NCBI RefSeq assembly: GCF_025060755.1 | Contig: NZ_JANYUY010000050.1 | Coordinates: 1-59,264, forward strand | Direction: 5' to 3' | DNA from: Paenibacillus doosanensis | Lineage (GTDB): Bacteria; Bacillota; Bacilli; Paenibacillales; NBRC-103111 | DNA length: 59,264 bases | In this document: in pieces, positions 52,856 through 59,264 of the stretch | Layout of the letters: each line of letters begins with the position of its first letter | How positions within the stretch are numbered: the first letter of the stretch is position 1 | The notes under the pieces: model-generated | The model's database searches: none | Told to the model about the DNA's origin: nothing | Seen by the model: the letters and a program-made list of their open reading frames with translations, nothing else | Position numbers and translations under genes: made by a program

Positions 52856-53293
52856 TTGAATAGCGAGTTTACTATTGCAATTCATAGTTTAGCACTGCTC
52901 GCTTACCGGCCCGATCATATGGCGACAAGCGATATGATCGCCCATAATGTGTGCACCCATCCGGCTCGTGTTCGCAAAGTGATGGCCATGCTTCGCAAGA
53001 ACGGCTACGTTGCGGCTAAGGAAGGAACCGGCGGCGGATTTATTTTGAAATGCGATCCCGAACAGGTTACGTTGGCCGAGATGTACCGGTTGACGTCCAT
53101 GGGCTCCGTTAAACCGGGCTGGTGTTCGGGAGATGCGGAGCAGGATTGTATGATCGCCTGCAATATGGCGACCGTTATGGATCAGTTGTATGCCGGCGCC
53201 GAGAAGCAGATGATCGATTACTTCGGTCAGTGGACGATCCGCGATGTGCTGGAGCAGGTGCGCAGAGAGCAGGAGAAGAAGCCGGGCGTATGA
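52856..53293 (+). CDS. Rrf2-family transcriptional regulator
   Basis: A 145-residue Rrf2 protein. The N-terminal winged helix has FTIAIHSLALLAYRPDHMAT, VCTHPARVRKVMAMLRKNGY and the wing KEGTGGGFIL. Three cysteines in WCSGDAEQDCMIAC (about residues 90-103) could bind a cluster or act as a redox or thiol sensor. TTG 52856 with GGAGGAGG eight bases upstream is chosen over ATG 52838, which lies inside that ribosome site. The downstream IDEAL-domain and thioredoxin genes may belong to its regulon, which is inference. Confidence 0.9.
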   Translation: MNSEFTIAIHSLALLAYRPDHMATSDMIAHNVCTHPARVRKVMAMLRKNGYVAAKEGTGGGFILKCDPEQVTLAEMYRLTSMGSVKPGWCSGDAEQDCMIACNMATVMDQLYAGAEKQMIDYFGQWTIRDVLEQVRREQEKKPGV

Positions 53294-53414
53294 AGGTATT
53301 TAGCGTTGAGGCGGTTCGGAAGCTTGGATACTAACGCATATTGCAACTGTTACCTGTTTTGTTTCAGTTGAGGCGATTGATCAAAGGGAATGGAATGAAA
53401 GGGGAGTGGCATGG

Positions 53415-53798
53415 ATGACGGCTATGAAACAAGATTGGATTCGAGTAGGAGATTGGGTGAGCGGGACCTCGCTGGAGGACGAGAAATTCATCGGATATGT
53501 GGAGTCGATCGATCTGTACGGCATGGCCAAGGTTCGTGTAACTCAATGCGATCATGACGGCGCCGTCGGAGAGGTGCTGGTTGCATCCCTTGCCAAAATG
53601 GATAAGCTCGCCGAATACGTGCCTTCCGAAGAGGCCGATTTGCGCAGCTTGCTGGATTTGGCGCTAATGACGCGGGACCAGGCTTGGTTCGAAGATTTGT
53701 ACGCTTCGCTGCGTATGGCTCAATTCAACCTCGGGGGCAAAGAAAACGGCCCGGGATTCGATTACAGATCGACGGTTAGCCGAATTAAGATCGATTAA
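53415..53798 (+). CDS. IDEAL-domain protein
   Basis: A 127-residue protein. The N-terminal part (DWIRVGDWVSGTSLEDEKFI) looks like a small beta barrel; an IDEAL-type helix pair (LRSLLDLALMTRDQAWFEDL, about residues 76-95) follows. IDEAL domains occur in Bacillales proteins such as ComK-linked YpiB and are thought to mediate protein contacts. ATG 53415 is preferred, with AGGGGAG nine bases upstream. It lies 50 bases before trxA. Confidence 0.75.
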   Translation: MTAMKQDWIRVGDWVSGTSLEDEKFIGYVESIDLYGMAKVRVTQCDHDGAVGEVLVASLAKMDKLAEYVPSEEADLRSLLDLALMTRDQAWFEDLYASLRMAQFNLGGKENGPGFDYRSTVSRIKID

Positions 53799-53848
53799 TC
53801 CGTCGTTTAATTATATAAATCATATATTTCGTTAAGGAGTGGATTTCC

Positions 53849-54169
53849 ATGGCATTGATTAAAGTGGAAGATCAAAATTTTAAAGAAACAATCGCGCAAG
53901 AAGGAGTCGTTCTCGTCGATTTCTGGGCGCCTTGGTGCGGACCCTGCAAAATGATCGCCCCGGTTCTGGAGCAAATGAACGAGCAGCTCGGCGAGAAATT
54001 GACGATTGCCAAAATGAACGTCGACGACAATCCGGAAACTCCCGGGGCATTCGGCATCATGAGCATTCCGACGCTGAAGCTGTTCAAAAACGGGGAAGAG
54101 GTATCGACGACGGTCGGCTTCAAACCGCTGCAAGATATGCTCGCTTGGGTACAGCCGCATCTTTCTTAA
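53849..54169 (+). CDS. trxA: Thioredoxin
   Basis: A 106-residue thioredoxin with the WCGPCK active site (Cys30, Cys33), the buried Asp in VVLVDFWAPWC and the cis-Pro loop GIMSIPTLKLFKNGE. It reduces cytosolic disulfides. AAGGAG precedes the ATG. A strong terminator follows. It may be a second thioredoxin beside a main trxA elsewhere. Confidence 0.96.
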   Translation: MALIKVEDQNFKETIAQEGVVLVDFWAPWCGPCKMIAPVLEQMNEQLGEKLTIAKMNVDDNPETPGAFGIMSIPTLKLFKNGEEVSTTVGFKPLQDMLAWVQPHLS

Positions 54170-54176
54170 TTTGACG

Positions 54177-54222
54177 AAAACCCTGCCGAATCCATACGAA
54201 TGGATGAATCGGCAGGGTTTTA
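54177..54222 (+). terminator. Terminator of trxA
   Basis: AAACCCTGCCGAATCCAT pairs with ATGGAT-AATCGGCAGGGTTT around acga, followed by T residues. Repeat copy C starts six bases after it. Confidence 0.93.
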
Positions 54223-54227
54223 TTGTT

Positions 54228-54464
54228 GTTTAGGAAATGATGCGCAGCCATTTCCTGTGGGATATCCGTGGGCTCCCCCAAAAGTAATGTCTACCTATAG
54301 AACGATCCCAGAGGAATGGTTAGACGCCGATCCAGCTTAGGCTGGATGCGGACGGAATTAGCTTCAGAGCATCACGTCACTACCCTGGAAATTACTCTTG
54401 GTACCCCATTTCCATTGTCTGTGGTGCCGCGTCGGCGGCATGGATGGCTTTTGGGGGATTTGTT
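54228..54464 (+). repeat. Structured dispersed repeat, copy C (237 bp)
   Basis: A full-length copy, differing from copy A at roughly 20 positions by eye. Its helices are perfect: AGGAAAT/ATTTCCT (54232-54256), an 11-bp closing stem TCCCCCAAAAG/CTTTTGGGGGA (54274-54284 with 54448-54458), ATCCAGC/GCTGGAT (54330-54347) and TGCCGC/GCGGCA (54425-54440). Compared with copy A, one closing-stem pair changes A-U to G.U and the last hairpin keeps its stem while its loop changes from gtcg to gta. It follows the trxA terminator and ends two bases before the stop codon of the convergent ABC permease gene. Confidence 0.9.
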
Positions 54465-54466
54465 CT

Positions 54467-55351
54467 TTACAAGTCTTTGCGGCGAAACAGAAGCATGCCG
54501 GCAATCATAGCGATAATCGTATAGCAGCCCGCATAAACGAGGTAAGCATTGGAGGGGATCTGTCCTACGCCGAAAGGACCTAAATCGCCGGCATTTAATT
54601 TGACCAGTTCCTCCATATCTTTGAAAGAGAACAGTTCCGATATCATTCGGTGCTGAAGCGATTCCGACGGCATGAGGAGGGACATCAGCCCCGCGATTGT
54701 CATCAGCGGTTTAAGCGACTCGTCCCGCAGTTGGGCCACGCCGCCAATCTTCTCGATCATCCCGCCGAGCCACCCTGCTCCGTAGAGCATCGTCATGAAT
54801 ACGCCGTTGCCCAAGGCGGAAAACAGGCAAGAGCCTGCCATCGAGACGGAGACGAGCAGAGGGACCACCCATGCGAACAGCAAAAACGATTTGATCAAGG
54901 AGAGCGGGTCCGAAGGAATGCGGGAATGAATTTGTGTAATGACCAGAATTGAGATGAACAGCAGGGCGGCATAGCCGACGCCAAGGCTGACATAACCGAC
55001 CCATCGTCCCATATACCAATGCCAGCGCGGAAGCGGCCGCGGCAGCAGCGCTTGGAGCACGCCTTGCTCGGCCTCTCCCGATATGACGGAGAAGGAGCCG
55101 AAAATCGATAGGAACGCAATGACGAACGAACCGAAGAAAAAGCCGAGAGTTAACGTGATCGTTCCCATCGTAAAGCTTTCTACCAAGTATTCTATGCTTT
55201 GCTTATCGCGCGGGTACGTCACCAGCCGCGCGCCGATCGTTTGTGCGACGAACCAGAAGGCGACGAGAAACACCAAGGTCATCAGCAAGGTCAGCAGCAT
55301 GACCCGTTTGCGGAGCAGCTCCTTCCAGGTCATTCCGATGATGGTCATCAT
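54467..55351 (-). CDS. ABC-2 type permease of the ECF-linked exporter
   Basis: A 294-residue membrane protein with about six helices, opening MMTIIGMTWKELLRKRVMLL, and ISGEAEQGVLQALLPRPLPR, a conserved ABC-2 permease stretch (NosY-like). The ATG at 55351 overlaps the stop of the ATPase gene, with GGGGGG upstream; a longer in-frame reading is rejected. It is the last gene of the sigma operon. Its stop is immediately next to repeat copy C. Confidence 0.9.
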   Translation of the reverse strand: MMTIIGMTWKELLRKRVMLLTLLMTLVFLVAFWFVAQTIGARLVTYPRDKQSIEYLVESFTMGTITLTLGFFFGSFVIAFLSIFGSFSVISGEAEQGVLQALLPRPLPRWHWYMGRWVGYVSLGVGYAALLFISILVITQIHSRIPSDPLSLIKSFLLFAWVVPLLVSVSMAGSCLFSALGNGVFMTMLYGAGWLGGMIEKIGGVAQLRDESLKPLMTIAGLMSLLMPSESLQHRMISELFSFKDMEELVKLNAGDLGPFGVGQIPSNAYLVYAGCYTIIAMIAGMLLFRRKDL

Positions 55352-56310
55352 ACGCGTTCCCCCCTGTGACTGAGACCGGAGACCGCGTTCATAAACCATT
55401 CGTCCAGTCTTGTTTTGGCCTTCTTGACTTCATACAGCGTGAGTCCCTGCTCGACGATCAGGCTGTTCAGCCAGCCGATCTGTTCGTTGTCCTCAAGCTC
55501 CGCTTCCAGCCAGACGCAGTCGCTTAAGCCGTGCGGGACGGGCAGATGCGTAACCCGGATCGGCAGGCCGGTCGCTTCGGTAAGCCACGTCAATATAAAC
55601 GGCGCGAACCCGCCGACACACAGGTGCCAGCGGGTCTTCTCCTGCAATACGTCGGATACCGCTCCGGTTTGCAGAATGTTGCCGTTATTCAATAGGGCGA
55701 CGCGGTCGCACAGCAGCTCAACATCCTCCAGCAGATGCGAATTGAGGAAGATCGTCTTGCCTTCTTGTCGCAGCTCTTGCAGAAGGTTGCGCACCTCCAT
55801 GCGTCCGATAGGATCGAGTGCCGAAGCGGGCTCGTCGAGGAACACCAGCTTGGGGTCGTTCACAAGCGCGCAGGCGAGGCCGAGCCGCTGCTGCATGCCC
55901 TTGGAATAATGCTTCACCCGGTCGCGGCCGCGCAGACCGATGCCGACCCGATCGAGCAGCTCCGGTACGCGCCGCTTGGCCACGGCGGGAGCGATGCCGC
56001 ACAGCTTGGCATGCAGCATGACGACTTCGGCGCCGCTGAGCCATTCCTGGTAACGGTACAGCTCCGGCAAGTAGCCGATATGGCGTCTGGCTTCGATCGA
56101 GCCTACCGGTTCGTTCATAATCGTCGCCGTGCCGCCGGTGGGGCGGATCAGGCCGACGAGCATTTTGACGAAGGTGCTCTTGCCGGCGCCGTTCGGCCCG
56201 AGGAAGCCGAAGGCTTCCCCCGTACCGACCGTAAGCGTAATGCCGCGGCAGCCGCGGCCATTGCCGTAGTCCTTGGTTAATGCATGGGTTTCGATTATAG
56301 GTTGACTCAA
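55348..56310 (-). CDS. ABC transporter ATP-binding protein of the ECF-linked exporter
   Basis: A 320-residue ATPase with Walker A GFLGPNGAGKSTFVKM, signature HYSKGMQQRLGLACALV and Walker B PKLVFLDEPASALD (CcmA/NosF-like). A C-terminal domain of about 100 residues follows. It starts at TTG 56310, overlapping the stop of the anti-sigma gene (TTGA). Substrate unknown; the sigma/anti-sigma context suggests an envelope-stress or antimicrobial response. Confidence 0.9.
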   Translation of the reverse strand: MSQPIIETHALTKDYGNGRGCRGITLTVGTGEAFGFLGPNGAGKSTFVKMLVGLIRPTGGTATIMNEPVGSIEARRHIGYLPELYRYQEWLSGAEVVMLHAKLCGIAPAVAKRRVPELLDRVGIGLRGRDRVKHYSKGMQQRLGLACALVNDPKLVFLDEPASALDPIGRMEVRNLLQELRQEGKTIFLNSHLLEDVELLCDRVALLNNGNILQTGAVSDVLQEKTRWHLCVGGFAPFILTWLTEATGLPIRVTHLPVPHGLSDCVWLEAELEDNEQIGWLNSLIVEQGLTLYEVKKAKTRLDEWFMNAVSGLSHRGERV

Positions 56311-57467
56311 GATCTAATCAACTCCGTCACTTTGCTGATCATCGCTTCGCGGGTCGTCAGAGCATTGTTGCCGTCTATCCGGTACAATTGGCCGTCCTTC
56401 ACCCATGTGGCCGCATAGTACGTGCGCTTGCCTTGATCTCCGCGGTCCATCGTATCCGACGTCAGGATGACATCGACGCCGGCGGCCTTAATCTGCTCGG
56501 CTTGCCCGCTCTCGATCAGCGGCAGCGGCACGGAACCGCCTTGAAGCACGCCGGCCGTTCTCAGGCTATCCTTCAGGCTCTGAGGCAGCAGTGGGAATTG
56601 GATGATCGCATCCAGCGCTTCCGAGACCGGGATGGAAGGATCGACCGTAACGGTCGGCACCGGCATTTGCGAGAAGGAATATCCGATGCTATCCTGTCCC
56701 TCCTCTTCGCCCTTCGATACATAGAGGTAGATCGCCGAGCCTGTTTCCAGACTAATCGGCTTGCCGTCCACCGAATCGGGAAGCAGCTTCTTGGCTCCGA
56801 GACGGGTCATGGCTTTATTCACTTCGTCTACGTTCATTTTGAACGTCAGCGTATTGGACGGAGAGACGTACAGTTTTTGCTTCGAATCGAAGTCTGCCGG
56901 GACAATGATTTTATGCCCTAAGACTTTGGAGGCTTCAGCGGGATCGAGTTCGCCGATGGGTTTGCCGGACACATTGGTGAAGGTGCCGAATGTATTGATG
57001 GATTCCCGCGACTTGCCGTCTCCGAAAGCTCCGTTTAATATATTTTGCAATTCGTTCTCCTGTACGACGGTGAGCTGCTGCATCCGAAACTTGTTCAGGA
57101 TGGCGGCGAGCGCCTGATTGCCGGACGGCGTAGCGAGAGTGACGGCGACGACGGCTGCGGCCGCCGCGGAAGCGACCCATTTCTTCCGTTTGTGCAGCCA
57201 ACTGCCGAAGGAGCCGGAACGCTTCGCTTCATGAGCGGAAGCATTCGTCCCTCCGAAGAGCGGCTGAGCTTGCCGGGCGGCGGCTTCCTGCTGCGCTTCT
57301 ATAGGCGCGGCAGGCGCCGCGAGCGGGGAGGCTGTGCTTTCGGCCGTAACGCTGCCGGCCCACTCGGCCCAGCGGGGCTGAACCGGCTCCTGCGCCAGCT
57401 TGCTTTGCAACTTGGTCCAGGCGTCGTCTACGGCTTCGCGCTCGCTTTTTTTATAATTATCGTTCAT
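56307..57467 (-). CDS. Membrane-anchored probable anti-sigma factor
   Basis: A 386-residue protein with a 95-residue N-terminal cytoplasmic part, one membrane helix (about residues 97-113, after KRKKW) and a 270-residue external domain. It has no Cys, so it lacks the zinc-binding HxxxCxxC motif of many anti-sigma factors. Assignment rests on position directly after the ECF sigma gene and on topology. AGGAGG precedes ATG 57467. The external part (FRMQQLTVVQENELQNI onward) contains PIGELDPAEASKVLGHKIIV, resembling sensor domains of other Paenibacillus anti-sigma proteins. Confidence 0.75.
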   Translation of the reverse strand: MNDNYKKSEREAVDDAWTKLQSKLAQEPVQPRWAEWAGSVTAESTASPLAAPAAPIEAQQEAAARQAQPLFGGTNASAHEAKRSGSFGSWLHKRKKWVASAAAAAVVAVTLATPSGNQALAAILNKFRMQQLTVVQENELQNILNGAFGDGKSRESINTFGTFTNVSGKPIGELDPAEASKVLGHKIIVPADFDSKQKLYVSPSNTLTFKMNVDEVNKAMTRLGAKKLLPDSVDGKPISLETGSAIYLYVSKGEEEGQDSIGYSFSQMPVPTVTVDPSIPVSEALDAIIQFPLLPQSLKDSLRTAGVLQGGSVPLPLIESGQAEQIKAAGVDVILTSDTMDRGDQGKRTYYAATWVKDGQLYRIDGNNALTTREAMISKVTELIRS

Positions 57468-57479
57468 CGGTAATACCTC

Positions 57480-58028
57480 CTATTTGAACTGTGCTTCCGA
57501 TTGCGTTGCGGCATGTCTTCTGAGTCGTTCCGTGGCCCGGTGAAGCAGCGTTCCTACGATCGGCTGGCGAACCTGAAGCTGTTCGGCGATTTCGGCGTAG
57601 CTGTAGCCCGAGTAGCGCAGAAGCAGCGCTTTGCGGTCCCGTTCCGGCAGCTCCTCCAGCCATTCTCGCACTTCCTCCTGATCCAGCTGTCTCATGAGCA
57701 GCTGCTCGTTGGACGGCTGCTCGCCTTCGGCGCTGAGCATATTCTGCGACTGCTTCTCATGCAGCGCTCGCTCCCGCGCCTTCTTGTTCAAGTAGTCATA
57801 GGCGATTCGCGTCAAGACGCGGTGCAGCCAGGCGCCCATCAGAGCCGGCTCGTCCGGGGGATTGCGGTACAGCCGCAAAAACACCTCCTGAGCCAAATCC
57901 TCGGCCGCCGCTTCGTCGCGTACAAGCCCGATCAGCTTGCGGCGCACGGTCGGATAATGTATATAAAACACTTCGCGAAAAAACTCTGACGATTGTTGCG
58001 TTTCTTGTTGATGTTGTTGCGGTTCCAA
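57480..58028 (-). CDS. ECF sigma factor (sigma-70 family)
   Basis: A 182-residue sigma factor. Region 2 is RDEAAAEDLAQEVFLRLYRN with WLHRVLTRIAYDYLNKKARE; region 4 is LEELPERDRKALLLRYSGYS and YAEIAEQLQVRQPIVGTLLH. Translation starts at TTG 58028 with AAAGGAGG nine bases upstream. It heads the operon sigma, anti-sigma, ATPase, permease. A candidate self-recognised promoter lies upstream. Confidence 0.94.
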   Translation of the reverse strand: MEPQQHQQETQQSSEFFREVFYIHYPTVRRKLIGLVRDEAAAEDLAQEVFLRLYRNPPDEPALMGAWLHRVLTRIAYDYLNKKARERALHEKQSQNMLSAEGEQPSNEQLLMRQLDQEEVREWLEELPERDRKALLLRYSGYSYAEIAEQLQVRQPIVGTLLHRATERLRRHAATQSEAQFK

Positions 58029-58063
58029 TCGATTGTCCTCCTTTCAGCTGCAGCTATATATAA

Positions 58064-58090
58064 GACGGACGGCAATCCGGTTTTGTATCA
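58064..58090 (-). promoter_or_regulatory. Candidate autoregulated ECF promoter
   Basis: On the minus strand, TGATAC (58090-58085) and CGTC (58067-58064) are 17 bases apart, close to the general ECF consensus TGAAAC-N16/17-CGTC. It lies about 36 bases upstream of the sigma start codon. Confidence 0.5.
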
Positions 58091-58333
58091 CGCGGGTGGG
58101 AAATTGATAATCTTTGACATGAGCGGCCGCTTTCGTGCATGATGGTAATAGGGTTTACCGATCCGGAATCTGCTTGCATGACGGCAAAGCCGCGAGGCAT
58201 GGTATGCGCCCGGGATGTATATGCTGATAAGGAGACGTTGACTGCGTATATTCAGTATACCCGAACCTGCGGCATGGATAATGATGTGCGGTTCCAGTCA
58301 TACCATTACAAAAGGATAAAGGAGCCGTTCGCG
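58091..58333. other. Upstream region of the LigB gene
   Basis: No gene is supported. An in-frame extension of the dioxygenase to 58139 has no ribosome site and no family similarity. Confidence 0.4.
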
Positions 58334-59104
58334 ATGTATCCTTCGTTTTTTTTCGCCCATGGCATGCCGACGATCGTTAACGAAACGAACGCTTACACCA
58401 AGTTTTTGCGCACATTGGGGCTGCTGCTTCCAAAGCCCAAAGGCATCGCCATCGTCAGCGCCCATTGGGAGAGCGGGGTTCAGCTTATCTCCAGCAATCC
58501 GAAGCCGGATACGCTGCACGATTTTTTCGGATTTCCGGACGCGTTGTATGAAACGGTATATCCCGCCCGCGGCGATCTTGTGCTCAGCATGGAGATAGAG
58601 AAGCTGCTTGCCGCCGACGGCATCCGCTGCGAGTTGAATCATCGCCGGGGGCTGGACCATGGCGTTTGGACGCTGCTGTCTCTGCTGTATCCGCTTGCCG
58701 ATGTGCCGGTCGTCGAATTGTCGGTTAATCCGAAGCTTGTTCCGGAAGAACAGTACCGTATCGGAAGGGCGCTGAAGTCTTTGAAGGCCCGCGACGTGAT
58801 GATTATCGGCAGCGGAGGGACCGTTCATAATTTGGCGAAGCTGCATTGGCAGACGGAGGATGCCGAAGAGTGGGCGGTTCGGTTCGACCGATGGCTGGCG
58901 GAGAAGATCGCTGTATGGGAGCTGGAGGCTTTATTCGACTATGAAGGCAGAGGGCCGTTCGTCCGCGAAGCGGTGCCCAGCAGGGAGCATTTGGCTCCGC
59001 TCTTTATCAGCATGGGAGCCGGCGACGAGCAGCAGAGCGCGAAGCTGCTGCATCAGGAATACGAATACGGCACACTCAGCTTATCGGCGTGGATGTTTCG
59101 GTAG
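58334..59104 (+). CDS. LigB-type extradiol dioxygenase family protein (YgiD-like)
   Basis: A 256-residue member of the class III extradiol dioxygenase / 4,5-DOPA dioxygenase-like family. Probable metal ligands are His9 (FFFAHGMP) and His44 (IVSAHWES); His109 (LDHGVWTLL) and His165 (GSGGTVHNLAKL) complete the site. ATG 58334 with AAGGAG ten bases upstream is chosen, matching the usual length. YgiD-type proteins ring-open catechols such as L-DOPA in vitro; the natural substrate here is unknown. It is divergent from the sigma operon. Confidence 0.9.
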   Translation: MYPSFFFAHGMPTIVNETNAYTKFLRTLGLLLPKPKGIAIVSAHWESGVQLISSNPKPDTLHDFFGFPDALYETVYPARGDLVLSMEIEKLLAADGIRCELNHRRGLDHGVWTLLSLLYPLADVPVVELSVNPKLVPEEQYRIGRALKSLKARDVMIIGSGGTVHNLAKLHWQTEDAEEWAVRFDRWLAEKIAVWELEALFDYEGRGPFVREAVPSREHLAPLFISMGAGDEQQSAKLLHQEYEYGTLSLSAWMFR

Positions 59105-59138
59105 CTCGTGCTGATTTATTTTTTTGAAAATAATTATC

Positions 59139-59264
59139 TCAAGTTTCGCAGCTCAAATTTGGCATTAAAGCCTTGATGTAGCTGGGTAAACCTGAAATCC
59201 ATTGCTGGACTTGACTTAAAATGGCCGACTTCCCCTGTTTGGTCTTCGTTTGAGTAAGCTCAAT
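59139..59264 (-). CDS. C-terminal end of an unidentified reverse gene (partial)
   Basis: Reading the minus strand from the window edge gives 41 residues ending LMPNLSCET before a TGA at 59139-59141, with QVQQWISGLPSYIKA inside. The gene starts outside the window. No family could be recognised from so little sequence. Confidence 0.45.
   Translation of the reverse strand: MELTQTKTKQGKSAILSQVQQWISGLPSYIKALMPNLSCET

Noticed and set aside
59139-59264. Transposase tail at the window end
   Set aside because: Only 41 residues are visible and no transposase motif is recognisable, so it is left as an unidentified partial gene.

Overview
The window reads as chromosomal DNA of a moderately high-GC, endospore-former-type Firmicute, most likely Paenibacillaceae (Paenibacillus or a close relative). 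The support is a Bacillus-type purE-K-B-C-S-Q-L-F-M-N-H-D operon with a PurR operator and a guanine riboswitch, ydaO-type c-di-AMP riboswitches, S-layer homology domains, IDEAL-domain, YukJ and DUF6483 proteins, strong AGGAGG ribosome sites and frequent TTG/GTG starts. This is inference from gene content; no search was run.

Layout. (1) 1-490: 3' end of a 23S rRNA gene, 5S rRNA and terminator, followed by copy A of a structured repeat. (2) 1.0-11.4 kb: an amino-sugar / peptidoglycan-recycling locus. A forward operon holds an RpiR regulator, an AmiE-like serine hydrolase, an ABC sugar importer without its own ATPase, a BadF-type kinase and MurQ. A convergent operon holds an RpiR regulator, nagB and nagA. 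Between the two lie a truncated repeat copy and the 3' remnant of an MFS efflux gene. (3) 11.6-13.9 kb: a Gfo/Idh/MocA oxidoreductase and a DUF6483 protein. (4) 13.96-28.5 kb: the full purine operon, with a separate AICAR transformylase and a PurO-like IMP cyclohydrolase in place of one bifunctional PurH, and a folded 390-nt gap between purF and purM.

(5) 28.5-40 kb: a 43-residue membrane protein, methionine aminopeptidase, a VanY-type lipoprotein, a 2121-residue GH59-like S-layer-anchored enzyme, a YukJ-family protein and a secreted stalk-domain protein. (6) 40.1-43.5 kb: an ABC exporter plus two-component system, arranged like B. subtilis yvfRSTU. (7) 43.7-52.3 kb: a potassium kdp operon preceded by two tandem c-di-AMP riboswitches, each with its own terminator. 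It encodes a Rossmann-like protein, a 36-residue membrane peptide, KdpF (25 residues), KdpA, KdpB, KdpC, a KdpD-derived protein made of two tandem sensor modules with no histidine kinase, and a 57-residue membrane protein. (8) 52.4-54.2 kb: a small unknown protein, an Rrf2 regulator, an IDEAL-domain protein and thioredoxin. (9) 54.2-58.1 kb: repeat copy C and a reverse ECF sigma / anti-sigma / ABC operon. (10) 58.3 kb to the end: a LigB-type dioxygenase and the tail of an unidentified reverse gene.

How parts fit. Region 2 suggests uptake of MurNAc/GlcNAc by an ABC importer, phosphorylation by the BadF kinase, lactyl-ether cleavage by MurQ, then deacetylation and deamination by NagA and NagB to fructose-6-phosphate. 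Region 7 suggests that c-di-AMP shuts off kdp mRNA directly through the leader, with a kinase-less KdpD-like protein as a possible second c-di-AMP or potassium sensor. The least explained items are the terminator-associated structured repeat (three copies), the double-module KdpD protein, the purF-purM RNA-like gap and the tandem riboswitches.
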